The notes under the pieces were generated by a model. It saw only the letters and a list, made by a program, of their open reading frames with translations, did not search any database and was not told where the DNA came from. 64,000 nucleotides of DNA from contig JAIXMF010000021.1 in assembly GCA_025201365.1 (NCBI GenBank), forward strand, positions 186,001 to 250,000, written 5' to 3'. This document shows, piece by piece, positions 36,401 to 49,169 of this stretch (positions within the stretch are counted from its first letter, which is position 1; each line of letters starts with the position of its first letter). The translations under genes were made by a program, and so were the position numbers. This DNA comes from Syncephalis plumigaleata. Lineage: Eukaryota > Zoopagomycota > Zoopagomycetes > Zoopagales > Piptocephalidaceae.

Positions 36401-37660
36401 TGTATCAATATACATAGATATGGATATGGCTGTGCATTGGAACACGGGTAACCGCATCTTCAACTGTTAGTAGAACGATGACTACTTGGAAGTACACGCG
36501 TAAATGAACGAATCGGAGAAACTGCAGACCGCTTTTAGTTGGCAAAAGGCCATGGCTGCAGTAGCACATGTCGATAGATTGACCTTGTAGCATTGTTATT
36601 ATAGTGCTCACTAAGAATGTGAATCAAGTTACGAAATGATGCTAGATACGTAAATAGATGTTTATTAAGAAATAAATATATAATACATGTAAATATTGTT
36701 GTATTCTACATTATTAACTAAAGAGTAATTGTACTTTCGAAAGCTAGACAGATATCGCTTCATGACAATGATGGTGATGATGATGGCTCATGGCGCGTAC
36801 TTGAAACACGAATGGATTGTCTTATGGCCATGGCAACATAAACCGGATGATAGATAATTTGCACATGTCAATGCAGAAATGCCTGTGTATGCGTGCATCC
36901 CAGGCCAGTATGCCTAAACTGCAATGACTTATTGTTCTTTTCTTTCTTTCTTTCTTTCGTTCTCTCACTCTCTCCTCTCTTTACATTGATTGATATCTAA
37001 TTATGGCAGTACAAATTTATCACATTATATGTTTTGGATAGAGGATCACTCCTGAATATACGAGTATTGCCTATCATGTGTTATCGAACAATGGATCTAT
37101 AGATAAACATAAGTAAATACATATGATATCATTAGAATCAATTAGAAAGAAAAGGAGACACTGCTAATAATAATAATAACCAAGTATTGTTTATAAGATG
37201 CACTGATAGACAATACAAAATGCTATCTATCATTAATTGGGTCATATCTAATTGTTATACAATGATCGTTTTATCATAAAGGACATGTTATCTAACCATG
37301 ACAACTCTGCTCACATGTGATAATGAAATGGCAGAAAAAATACAGTTGTTAATTTATTGCATTGTTTGTTGCATCACCATCTCCTGTCACGAGTATATGT
37401 AGTCACATACATACACGTACACACATACACGAGATAAAAACGCCATGACCACCGATATATATAGATATAGATATATAGTGGTACTATAGAGACACACACA
37501 CATGATTTTCACATTCAAGCAAGATGCATTCATCTATTGGTGTTAACATCAATTAGTATTATCCTATCATATAATATAAATAATGTAGTTATAATTACCT
37601 GGCCTAGCCTATATCATTAAATTAGGTAGACTAGATTACATTGTCTACAGTTTATCCATA
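33450..37660. other. Long spacer, repeat-rich, mostly without genes
   Basis: This is the largest gene-poor stretch (4.2 kb). It holds GA runs (33705-33735, 34378-34395, 35468-35490), GTA/GTG trinucleotide tracts (33890-33925, 34268-34290, 35925-35942) and a TTTC run at 36940-36960. The one coding-like segment is listed separately at 35121-35323. No RNA gene is recognisable. Confidence 0.5.
35121..35323 (-). CDS. Possible terminal exon of an unrecognised minus-strand gene
   Basis: The minus strand reads CCIPFPFYLHFVDESVLDP, then FTLSGQCTSVIPPIYHYYK and TCPHTGLPCPIYKKDYTIRD before a TAG at 35121. Codon choice (many C-ending Tyr, Phe, Asp and Ile codons) looks coding, unlike the surrounding repeats, and a pyrimidine-rich tract followed by an AG precedes it near 35325. 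There is no ATG in the frame and I could not find upstream exons. The cysteines in CPHTGLPC hint at a metal site; some zinc-binding nuclear proteins have a similar C-x-x-TGLP turn, but the match is too short to name. It could also be a gene relic. Confidence 0.35.
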
Positions 37661-39204
37661 CTAATTACTAGTATCCGATGATGCTACATTAGAATTGGAA
37701 GTGGTACGAGTTGTTCTATGATGCTGAACTGTCATTGCAGGACGTCTAGATATTACCGTATAGCCGTCTGGACCATTAGTCATGGCGTGATTGGTGGATA
37801 CGTGTGTAGATGGACGTTCCACGGCTATTAGACCAACAGGTCGACGATAGTTACATAATCGAAGACGTAATATCGAGCGTACATCATCGACAAATCGAAG
37901 TGCATCCAGTACCGGTAACAAATCCAATAATGCTTCATCACGCTGATCATCATACCATCCGGAGATAGGTAGACCGTTCTCTATCATTATCACGTGTATA
38001 TGTGTATATACACATCGAATTAGTATCGATATCCACACTCATATTAATGACTTACCTTTATGCAACGCATACGATGCAGGCGAGTTATCGACGAGAATGA
38101 CACGCGATAGATCGGCCTGAGCAAGTGTCAAGTCCTTAGCAAAGCTGAACCCGCGTGGCGTACAAGCACTTCGAAAGAGTCGTCGTTTAAAGTAGCGTGC
38201 CTCCGGATCAAGCCAGTCAATCACTGGGTCGGCGTATTCCGGCAGAGAAGCAGTAAAAATAACCAGCTCATACCATTGACTAACCTGTTATTAGCGAGTG
38301 ATTAACGTGTAGATTTGTTAGTTATTATCGTATGTAAATGACACATCTAACGTTCTCTTAACGAACAAGTGTAGTAGTACCTTACGTAGGAAATAGTCGG
38401 TATGTGGTCGTTTACCGATAAAGTACAGCTGAGCATATCCGTCCATTACCACTTCGACTACATGATCCACTCGTGATCCACCATGTTGATCGGCGTGAAC
38501 GAGTGTTTCATCAAGATCAAGCACTAATGTCTTACGCGGTGGTGGTTGCGAGATGTTTGTCGTAAGTCGAGTACTAGCACTTGCTAATAGCATTCGTATA
38601 GTAACAAGTATACGGTTAGATTACTTCATTGGCATGTGTGTACGGTGTGTACGTGTATTAATCATTATTCATATGACTTACAAGCACTTGATCGTTTCCC
38701 GCCTGTATTACTGGGACGAGCATTGGATCGTTCGGGTATTTGTGGTTTTGCAGACGAACTAGACGACGTAGATGCATTCGTTCCTTGTCTACGAGCACGT
38801 CCACCTCGTGCCGGTAATGATATATCTGACATGGTAGTAGTCATGGCTTCTACCGACAATGTATGCTCATGCTTCGACTCGCTTGCATGTAGATGATCGT
38901 CGTTCATTAGTGTAGTGAATGATTCATCGCATTTTGAATATGTTATCGTACGCGTTAACCCGGTGACTGTCGTCGATGGGATGGGCAACCAGTGAAGTAG
39001 CCAATAGAACAATGCTGCACATGTTGTCCATAGCGAGTGGATAGAAAAGAGCTCACTTGGCTTACAAGTAGAATCGCGTCTACTATTGCTATTGCTATTG
39101 CTATTGCTATTGCTATACGATGATGACCAGGTGGAAGTTGTCATTAGTGGTGAGGCCGTGTCTAGCAGCCCAATCGACCAGTCTTCACTGTCAAGCATCG
39201 TCAT
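37661..39204 (-). CDS. NEM1: NEM1/Dullard-type (CTDNEP1-like) protein phosphatase
   Basis: This is a membrane-anchored HAD phosphatase that in yeast works with Spo7 to dephosphorylate the phosphatidate phosphatase Pah1 (lipin) at the nuclear envelope/ER. Starts at 39204 (MTMLDSEDWS); four exons. The N-terminal exon contains a Ser/Asn repeat, one membrane segment (LWTTCAALFYWLLHWLPIP) and a Ser-rich linker. The next exon has the catalytic motif LVLDLDETLVHAD (DxDx[TV]) and RPHTDYFLRKV. It continues as WYELVIFTASLPEYADPVID, then FKRRLFRSACTPRGFSFAKD and ILVDNSPASYALHKG, the motif III region. The last exon has ISGWYDDQRDEALLDLLPVL as in CTDNEP1, plus a 70-residue tail. The transmembrane segment supports NEM1 over soluble SCP phosphatases. 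Confidence 0.9.
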
Positions 39205-39743
39205 TGCTGTTAACGAGGCTTGAGACTATTTAGAAGAATATGACGTGCACTATATAAAATAAACAATAATATCAAGTACGACAAGTCAGTGCATGTCACT
39301 AGATAGTGTATGACATGTATATGTTTATGTTCTGGATTATCGTCTACGATTATGTATTTTATATATAAACAATGAGACATACTCCAGCTACGTAAGCACA
39401 CTCGTGCCACAACACTCTACAATAGCTATCGAGGAATACGTACCTAATGCAGCAGATACAAATGCAGCAATTAGCAATGAATTGACGATGAAATAGTAAC
39501 AAAAGGAAAAGCTTGTATGGCGTGTGTGTGTGTGATGTTTGCGGGATAACACCCCAAGCAAGTTGATGGAGTTGAGGTAAGTGATCTTATTATTATTATT
39601 AATGATGATGTATACCTTTTACTCATTCATTATTGCCATTATTGTGTTTTCTTCCTCTTTATCTACGTGCCATCCTGTTTCATCTCTCCTTGATTGTCGA
39701 ATAGTCAACACAGATCGCGTATTCGTTTACTCTCTTCCTTAGT
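39205..39743. other. Divergent spacer between NEM1 and TRAPPC1 genes
   Basis: Should hold both promoters. It has a GT run at 39518-39532 and a TTA tract at 39585-39600. The start codon of the plus-strand gene directly follows a TTAG that could be an acceptor of a leader intron. No gene is seen. Confidence 0.5.
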
Positions 39744-40599
39744 ATGATCTATAGCTTGTACATCTTTGACCGACATTGTCGCTGCGTCTATCAGCATGAT
39801 TGTCAACGTAAGCAGTCGGGTCCGTTGACACCGCGTACACCACGATCCAGCACTTTTCAGTTTCCGTTATCGGCTCTAAATAGTGCCAATGCCGCGGTAC
39901 CGCCCACTAGTACGACATCCGTCGGTATGACCTCGGTCATCGGTGGAAGTAGCACCACGGGACAGACTACCAATAATGCCTCGGTTAACTCGTCGGTTAC
40001 AATGACGTCGTCACATCAGCCGTCATCTGTAATATCGCAGCAGTATCCATTTGGTTCGCAAAATGGTACAGTAGGTACGGATTCGGTTGCCTCTACCACA
40101 AGTGTTGCAGCGAATGGTCGACTTCCCTCGGAAGAGGAAGCGAAGCTTGTCTACGGCGTGGTTTACTCGCTACGTAATCTTTGCGGTAAACTATCAAAGA
40201 ACAAAGGGTAAGCATTTCTTTTTCGTTATTATTCATTGACTAATGCAAATTGACTATTACTATTATTATACTGTTACATTAGTTCGTCGAACTTTCTCGC
40301 TTATCGTACAAGTCATTACAAGTTGCACATTATCGTACATTGTCAGGTCTACGCTTTGTTCTACTCACTGATCCCAATGCAGAACAACAGAGTGAATTGC
40401 TACATCGTATTTACTCGCAGTGCTACGTGGAATACGTCATTAAAAATCCATTGGCACGCGTTCGTGGTAATGTCACCGATGAATCGGGTGCGGTTATCGT
40501 GGAAGAGCGGCATTTCCCGATGAATACGAGGTGGAATGCGAGAAATTCCGCTACGTTCTTAACAAATTCATTCGTAGTCTAGCATTGTACGCTTCATAA
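39744..40599 (+). CDS. BET5: TRAPP complex subunit TRAPPC1/Bet5 with large internal insert; frame broken as read
   Basis: TRAPPC1/Bet5 is a longin-fold core subunit of the TRAPP tethering complex and Rab GEF at the Golgi. Exon 1 starts MIYSLYIFDRHCRCVY, matching human MTVHNLYLFDRNGVC, then has about 100 residues rich in Ser/Thr/Asn before EEEAKLVYGVVYSLRNLCGK. The insert occupies the loop that is short in relatives. After an intron (40208-40282) exon 2 reads SSNFLAYRTSHYKLH, then, in a second frame, YRTLSGLRFVLLTDP and RIYSQCYVEYVIKNPL, and in a third frame EKFRYVLNKFIRSLALYAS to a stop at 40597. The first change (near 40328) fits one missing base; the second (40440-40550) fits either one missing base or a 41-base GT-AG intron. 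Homology across all three frames makes this a real gene rather than chance. Confidence 0.8.
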
Positions 40600-42819
40600 T
40601 GTGCGGATTATCGAATGTATACGCGTGCGTGTGCGATTCTTCTTTCTCTTAGCCCATCATACTTGTGTATTCTAGCATTGTTCGTCCCAACAAACAACAT
40701 CAATGCTATCATTTGTTATTATTTACTATACTTATAATTAACTATAAAACTATAATATGTCAAAACCAATGGATATTGCCATCATTGTCATTATGTATTA
40801 GTTACATTCCGGGTATTGCATAGTTGAAACCATTCAACGCGCTATAGACAACCCTAAACGAAATATCAGTTATTCGTCGTGGTGTATCGTTACACATAAG
40901 AAGCCACAATGTACAAATATGGAACACGCCACCTTATATCCGTGAATCAAGTTGATCTACGTATTCTCGTTTCTATAAATGTATCATTAATTTACTAAAA
41001 TAAATAGCACGCACGCATGCACATACGCACGAATAACCATAAATATAATGTTGGAAAAGATCTACCATGTTCAAACAGTCTTGTCTCCATACCATTCGGG
41101 CTGTTTATTTCTCCCCACTTGTATAATAATAAGAAATCAACTCACTCTACTGCTAAAGATTACGATAATAGAATAACGTTATCACATGGATGTATCTAAT
41201 AGAGACAACGATTCGATATACGAACATGTATTACAATGTCAATGCTATTATTGACAAGTCTAAGTATTACTAATGTGTATACAATTACTTAAACCGACAC
41301 ACCACGTATATCCACCTATTCATCGTCGTGAATGTGTTACCACGCACACATGTACACATTGGAATTCTTTTCTTGGACTAAAATAACTAATGCAACGACT
41401 AATGCAATAACCCTGACTCGTGTAATATTGCCAATTCTCGGCTCGTAATCCCTCGCCTTGTTCCTACTGCTCATATTGATTGTTACTTACATCTGCATGT
41501 TGGATGCCTGCCTGATGATGTCGGACACATAATACGACGCACCAATTAACTGATCCGTAAACGCAAGAATACCTCACGATGCAGCCTAACTTCGAGCGAA
41601 TAACACTGCTTGCTCCTTGATAACCTTCTTTATTCTACGATGAAGGGATGCTGCTACTGCAACTTTTTTGTTCCTGCCATTCGTATTGGTGGATGTCGGC
41701 GATTATCCTGATTGGTTACAAGCAGCGTCTACCAAGCGCGCATTTTGGAAGTATTGTCCATTTTGACCATATACGAAAATGGTCATAGTATGTGTGTGTG
41801 TGCGTGCGTGTAAAGAAGTCAAGTAACGAGACCTTTAGCGAGTGAGAATGGTCGTACAGAAGCATTACCGCTAATATTACTGGTGATGCGCACATCCCTC
41901 TACTCACTCTCTTTCTCCCCCCCCCCCAAATTCACCCTATTGCCGACATGTTATGTGTGATGCGTCCATGTCACTTGGTCCACGATAGGATGTGCACTCT
42001 TCAAAGGCGCTTGGCCACGACTAAAAGTAGGCAACATGTTGATGGAACACGTTTGCTTAAAAGCAAGGAGACTTGGTAAGATAGAACGCACGAATGCGTC
42101 TCTATCCATCTCCTTACTCACTCTTTTAAACGTTTCTTTCTTAACAATTTATTTATGTATTAAAAAACACGTTTAGTATTCTTTATTTACGCTCATTCAT
42201 TGCTCTAATATCACTCGTGGGATATTATTCTCGTTCTTGCATTCTACTGCATATGCAATAGAAACCTGACAGTTTAGTATACTGCATGAATATGCGTACT
42301 GCTCTTAGTCTATTATTGATTAAGACAGCGTGTACGGGTAACGCGCGCATACCATAGGAATCTCCTACTTTTCCTTCTTCATTATCCTTCTTCTACTTTA
42401 TCATACCACATTATACAAGTATCCAGTGTGTAATTATTATCTACTCCTTTACTCGCGATCCATTATCGTAGATAAGCTCGCTCATTTTCACTCTCTTTCT
42501 TGCTCTCTTGCTCTCTTGCTCTCTTTCTTTCTTTCTTTATCTGTCTATTTATTTATATTTTTACTACAGCTATAGTAGTAGTAGGTGTTTTTCTATCGAG
42601 TAGTGTTTTATTTGTGAGTAACACACACATACATTTATATATAATACCATCAAGTATTGTTGTGGTGCAAATAAGCTGGTCTTTGCGCTGGGTTGGCGTC
42701 ATAGTTACTCACTTGTGATTGTGTAATCACCGCATATTTATTCTCCGTGTTATTGTCAGTGTGTAATCGATTGCTATTACACTGGATAATATAGCCGCCA
42801 ATTGTCTGAAATCGACATT
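40600..42819. other. Spacer between TRAPPC1 and the MHYT histidine kinase
   Basis: About 2.2 kb without a recognisable gene. It includes a C homopolymer of about ten bases at 41918-41928, GT runs (41790-41812) and CTTT/CTTG repeats (42495-42540). Part should be the 5' leader and promoter of the histidine kinase gene. Confidence 0.5.
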
Positions 42820-45800
42820 ATGGATAAACCCGAAACAGTATCCGTTACTTGGGATTATTCCATTATATTTCTCTCCTATCTGGTATCAGTGCAAGGATCA
42901 TGGACGACATGTCAAGTACTTTATCAAGTGCATAAAACACGAGGTAACGCCGGTAAAAATGCCTGGTTAGCCTTAGCGGCCGTAGCATTGGGCGGTTGCG
43001 CCATCTGGGGTATGCACTTTGTTGGTAGGTCGATCAATCACCTTATACTTCTATGTTGTACTTACTATCTTGTCATTAATACGCGAACACATGTAAATAG
43101 GCATGTTAGCCTTGAAAGTAAATATTAGCATGAAGTACGATCCCGGTTTAACTGTACTTTCATTTATTATTCCGGTCATTGCTGCTCGTATTGCTTTTCA
43201 AGTAAGTGATAACACTTGATATTATTCACATGCGACAACCTAATGACTCATCCCATTGTAGATTAACAATTTTCATCGTATCAATCATTTCGGCGTCAAT
43301 TACGTGGCACTCGACAACAAGGATGGACTGGCTAACGAGGAAGGCTGCGCCAATCCAATTGTCCGTAATGCTATTACTACAGCGTTAACCGAGCATTCTA
43401 ATCATCATCATAATAGTCAAATAATAGTCATTTATCAGTATCGGATTATCGATCGCCAGCTGGATTCCATCATCAACCATATCACCGTATGATGATGTTA
43501 CTATCAATGAACATGATGATAGCACCAGTCGTATCACCAATGATCCATATGCTACTCGTAATAAGGATAAACGCGTAGTCGCTCCTTCAGCCAATCATGT
43601 TGCAATCGATGCTACATCGATCAGCATGGAGCATCGATCTCATTCCGGTAAACGATCCTTAAGAACGGCCAAGCAATCCACCACTAATACAATCGATGTA
43701 TTCCCCATGTCGGCCATGTATGAGGATACCGCTGATTCATATGCAAATTCCTCACATGCAATATCAGATGGTAACAACAATAATAACAATAACAATAGCA
43801 ATTATGCTGGAGGAAGGAAGAATTCATCGAATACCGCATTTACTGCAGCATCTCGTGCAGCCGATCAATCATCGCCATCGCACTTTTATCCTAGTAGCGA
43901 GACTGCCTATATCGATGATCAACGGGTGTCGCCCTCTACTGAGCCATACTCGCATACGACACCGGCAAGAAGCCGGGGAAACAACTGGTCGTATCGTCGG
44001 TGCCCATGTCTAATAGTGCTGATTCGCGATTCCACGTTTACGAAATGGGTAGATCCGGCCGATTTACATTGGTTATCTCGTCGTTGCCTCGTATTGTTGC
44101 TAGTGGGTTTTTCTTGCCATTGGCATTTGTGGCATGCATTACACGGGCACGATTGCCATGAATCCCACGACATGCACGTTGAAACAAGTAAAGGTCACCG
44201 TGGCCTATTCACCGGGTATTGTGGCTGCATCGTTCGTCATTGCTGGGTAGTGGCAACAGTGCCCTAGTACTTGCGGGCAATCTACGCGATATGAGTAAAC
44301 AGTTTATTCGGCAATTATATTAGGTTTTGGTGTATGTGCCATGCATTACACAGGTAAGTAGATTGACAAGTGAATAGGATGATGATAACAACAGCAGCAG
44401 CTTTAGTATATTGACTATTATCATTATTGCTTTATTGTTTGTCTATAGGCATGTCGTCAATGAGTTATACGTTTGTCGATAGGACACCCGATCAATCGGC
44501 TGTCAAAGGGCTTGAAGAGTGCGGACAAGAACAAAAGAATGTATCATTGATTGCGGTCGTTTTGGTTATGGCAACGTCGTTCTTATTCTCCGGCCTCGTA
44601 GGTCAGCTACGGCAAATTCACGAGATCGACTCGAGCAAACGATGATCGTTAACAAGCAATTCGAGCAATTAATACTCGAGAAGGAAGCGGCTGAACGTGC
44701 CAATCACACTAAGAGCGCGTTCGTCGCCACCATGAGCCATGTAAGTGCTATCATCTACGCTGAAATGCTTATTACTAATTGTTGCACGCATGCTTGTTAT
44801 GACTATAATTAGGAAATTCGTACGCCAATGAATGCGATTATCGGATTTACCGACCTGTTACGACGTACCACGTTAACCGGGGAACAATCCGATATGTGGC
44901 GACCATTGAGAAGTCATCGCATGTACTTCATGGTATCATCAATAACATTCTCGACTTTTCCAAGCTAGAATCAAATCGACTTGAGCTCGAGTGTCGTGCA
45001 TTCTCACCGCGTACGGTCGTGGAGAGTGTATTCAAAATGACATCCTCCATCGCTAATGCCGACGTCGACTACTTGTTAAACATCGACTTTGACGTGCCCA
45101 TAGTGGTGATGGGTGATGCGCATCGATTCCAGGAGATTCTAATGAATATCATTAGCAATGCCTTGAAATTCACCGCCAAGGCTATGTAAAAATGGGTATG
45201 TGGACAGAGGCGGCAGACGACATTGCCGAAGCAGCGGGTGACGAACAGAGCGACGACGAGGTGGAACAACTCGTTTGGATTGTAGTCGAGGTTGAAGATA
45301 CCGGCATTGGTATTCCCGAGGAGAAACGCGCCGCTATATTCGAGCCATTCACTCAGGCCGATAGTAGTGTGACACGACGATACGGTGGCACGGGACTTGG
45401 ACTAGTTATTTGCCAGCAACTAGCTCGACTCATGGGCGGTCGTATTACAGTCAAGAGCGAGAATGGTATTGGAAGCGCATTCCGAGTTCGACTACCATTC
45501 GAACTATCTCATCGCTCGCCGTTCACGCCTATCTCGGGACTAGTACCGCGTCTATTTCGAAATCGTCGATGCGGTCTCGCTCTACGTAATCCACAGACTC
45601 AACTGTTGATGAAGCAATTGCTACTAGAGAAATGGCACATTGAAGTGGTCGAGTGTCGATGTCATTTCCATCTACAAAGCAACGATGCTGACACAACTAT
45701 CAACTCATTAAGTTCCATTTCTTCCCTACCATCAATAACGCAATCTGTTCACACTATAAGCACGTTAAGGAAACAGCAACAGCAGCAGCAATCGAATGAG

Positions 45801-47751
45801 ACATCAACGAAGAAACGTCGTAAAAACCGTTCACCCCACGCTGCATCCAATAGTTGTACACGATCCTGTCGATTACCCGTTGACTTTGTTCTAGTCGATG
45901 TTGAACTGTTGCCAATAAGTAGACCCGGTATAGATGCAAGTAAATCGCACGCTTTCGATGTTGAAAATCCAGCCACTCATTTTATTTGGTCGGGTGTCAC
46001 TACTAGTTCCATTGCTATCACAACGACAAGTGACGATAAATCACGTCCACCGCCTACGGTAGCGTTGGTACCATTGGATGCACCAGCGGATTCCCGTATA
46101 CCCAACTATGCTCTCATCATGCCACGCCCGATATCCATTGCTACGCTGTACGCAAAGTGTGCCCAAGCACTAGGACATTATCAGGTGGTCAATGCACTAG
46201 CCGCCGTTCATAGTACAATCGAGCAGTTCTATCAAACACAACTGCATTCAACGTTGACGACATCGGCCGACGGCACCTTCCATTTGCTCGATGACGAGAT
46301 TCGTAATTTGAAACGCGCCATACTCACGTCTAATCCCATCGATACGACATCGTCCCATGACTCGCCCAATATCGTCAAATCGGCATCGTCATCCTCTGGT
46401 TCTACTACCAAGGGAATTGGCTCGCCCACCCTTTCAGCCATGCGTGATTTCTTATCACTACGCAGTAATGACGGAGAGAAACGGCCACGCGTCAAGGGAA
46501 AGCAAACTTCATGCTCGGACAATCTTGGCAATCCGAGTGCAAACGCTAATATTCATAATAATATTCATAATAATAATAATAATAATACAATCGACGAGGA
46601 AATCGACGAGATCCCATTAGAATTGCTAACTACGAGTTCTTTCGTGTCCACTCCCAAGGATGACATTCTCGCGCCATTACCCAATGTTGGTAAGGCTAAT
46701 ACGCCTAGTCATCATCTACCATCGCCCTCCTATCCATCGACACCGCAGTCAACTATATCAAGTGTACCATCGCCGTTATCGGTGACTGGATCAAGTTCAG
46801 AAAGTCAGGCGGCATTGATGTCATCGCCATTCATTCAACCGACTACATCTTCCAATTCTGCAAGCAACGATACTAATGACGTGGACCTATCCCGTGGACT
46901 AGTGTTATACGTGGAAGACAATGCTATTAACCAAAAGTTGGGCGCGCTATTCCTCAAGAAACTCGGCTATCAAGCAGAATTGGCCGGCGACGGTCAAGAA
47001 GCAGTGCGTAAAGTAACCGAAACGGAAGATATCAAGTATGATATCATATTAATGGATTGTCAAATGCCAATCATGGATGGGTTCGAGGCCACGCGTCTTA
47101 TTCGTAAACATGAAGCGAACCATTGGATTAGTTCGTTGCAACAGAGCAAATCGCCATCGACTTCACGTCCATCCACGGATACTGCGTCATCGAATGGACC
47201 TACAGCGGCTGTGGCGGGTGCATCTACCGCATCGGGTGTCACCGTAAGTCGCACGCCTATCATTGCATTGACAGCGTCGACATTTGATAGCTGGAAGACA
47301 CGCTGTTACGAGGCAGGCAAGTATTATTAGCATAGCAATTTTTGACATCTATACATGTTAAACTAATACGCACATATATATATATATAGGAATGGACGAT
47401 TTCCTGTCGAAACCATTAAAGCTTGAAGACTTGCGACGTATGCTCGACAAGTATAATAATCCATCCTGGCAGCGACACACAAGTTCGACGGGCGGTGCAA
47501 GCGGCATTAGAACCGTGACCACCATGATAACCTCGCCAAGTACCGCTTGCTTAACGCTAGAAGAGACGGTATCTAAGAATAGTGAAGATCTACTGGGCCG
47601 ATCCATCTCTATTCGTAACTCGGCGAGTTCACCCGCCCTAGGACTAGATCAGAACGAAGAGGCAAGCCTATCGGAACGACAAATCATTGTTGATGAATTG
47701 GCAGCAAGTGGTCAACATCCCACTACCAATACAGCATTAGAAAAGGAGTAA
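42820..47751 (+). CDS. Hybrid histidine kinase with N-terminal MHYT membrane sensor; several frame breaks as read
   Basis: The gene encodes a membrane-bound two-component sensor. MHYT domains are six-helix modules thought to bind copper and sense small ligands. Start [14 protein letters not shown]. Three MHYT motifs are visible: [11 protein letters not shown] (about 43001), [14 protein letters not shown] (about 44128) and [15 protein letters not shown] (44325-44473, split by an intron). A Ser/Asn-rich insert separates motifs 1 and 2. A coiled linker ([16 protein letters not shown]) leads to the H box [15 protein letters not shown] box [11 protein letters not shown]1 [22 protein letters not shown] and G2 [10 protein letters not shown] disordered stretch of about 400 residues precedes a receiver domain ([43 protein letters not shown]), whose last part follows a GC-AG intron (47317-47389). 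Frame changes near 43975, 44108, 44247, 44320, 44620, 44893 and 45180 lack intron support. Confidence 0.82.
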
Positions 47752-48032
47752 CAACATTCTTGTCATACTACTTGATGAATAATACGAGGGATCCATCCTA
47801 CGTAATTGATTAGGTTATGATATGCTTATATATACATACACATTCAAACACGGACTGATTGCACATCAATTTAGATCTATGAAAATATCGTCTAAGCTGA
47901 AGTTTACTTTATTTTTTTTTATCTTTTACTATTTTGTTTTACTCCTTATAAATTGACGTATAAATTTATTTCATCAAATTCGTAATAGTTAACACGCACG
48001 CGCGTATGCATGAATGCATAGTAAACCACAAT

Positions 48033-49169
48033 CTAATTGCTAGATGAAGCAGTATGCTCATAGATAGGAAGCGTGTCTGTTGATGTTGAACGGAAAATGA
48101 AATCTGAAGGATGTTCATAATTCGGTCGGGCTACTCCTGAATTTTCATACGTTGGAGGAGCGTAGCGCAACGATCTAGCCATTCTTTCTGCCTCATTCAT
48201 TGGATTTCCAAGATATAGCACTTTACTTAGACGGAGACACAGGTCTGATATAATATTCGCTGTAGATGTGTCAACATCTCGTAATACTTGAGCATCTACA
48301 CTTGACACAACATGTAGCTTATCAAAGCGTACCAATGCCAAGTTATCCTCGGCATCAAAGCATACTAATAGATCATAGAATTAGAGTATGCACTGTCAAC
48401 GCACAAATAAAAGAAATCCTTACATGTATCACCGGGATAATAGGCTAGTCCTTTACTATTAAAATATCTTATCGCTAAGCAACGATGTGAGCAAGTAATG
48501 CGTATTACTCATTAGTCATTTACCTGATATAAGCTGTCTTCTAGTTATACTTAATATCCACTGTTGACTATAAGAGTACTGAGTACTAACTTTTTTGAGG
48601 AATTCGTCATATGTAGTCACACAAGCTGGCCTGCTTATATAGCATACTTTGTTTTTGCTATAGGCTTTCTCAGTTGTATGCGCAATGTATTCCTCTCCCT
48701 CTGGCTTATTCGTATTAGCAGGTGGTGGTTTTTGCCAAAAATGCTAATTCAACGGACGATTAGCGTTACATGTAGAGCCGTGACTACAACATTACCTCGG
48801 AGAATTTAGCAACAGTATTTGTTTGTATTCCCTCTCTCGGCACACATGTAATGGTTACATCGGTGTCATCCATCTTTCCATGCAGAAAATCGGCTTTATC
48901 AGACATGAACACTTTACGTATAATCCTAAGTCTGGGATTCATAAATGCTCCTGGTTTGCCAATTGGATATTCTTCGTAGAACTTTTGTGGTGCACCTAAT
49001 AGTTTCACGCTGCATTAGTGCGGTATCTCCTCAGTGGAGCAATTATTCATTTCATACTTGGACCAAGGAAAACATTTATAAAATCCATAGGTTTAGCTGA
49101 TGCAGGGGAAGCAAGCAGTAATACTGCAGTAACAGCAGCAGCGTTGACGAGATATAAATTCAAATGCAT
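48033..49169 (-). CDS. Predicted secreted protein of unknown function
   Basis: Unrecognised. The start at 49169 gives a clear signal peptide (MHLNLYLVNAAAVTAVLLLA, cleavage after SPASA). A GTATGA...TTAG intron of about 62 bases keeps frame to APQKFYEEYPIGKPGAFMNP, RKVFMSDKADFLHGKMDD and TDVTITCVPREGIQTNTV. Further exons encode KPEGEEYIAHTTEKAYSKNK with VCYISRPACVTTYDEFLKK, YFNSKGLAYYPGD, and a final exon beginning FDAEDNLALVRFDKLHVVSS and ending in a Pro/Tyr/Ser-rich tail (RYAPPTYENSG) at 48033. Middle exon borders are not all certain. The mature part has few cysteines and no membrane segment. It lies in the same orientation as the secreted pseudokinase 0.7 kb upstream. Possible extracellular or cell-surface effector; this is inference. 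Confidence 0.65.
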
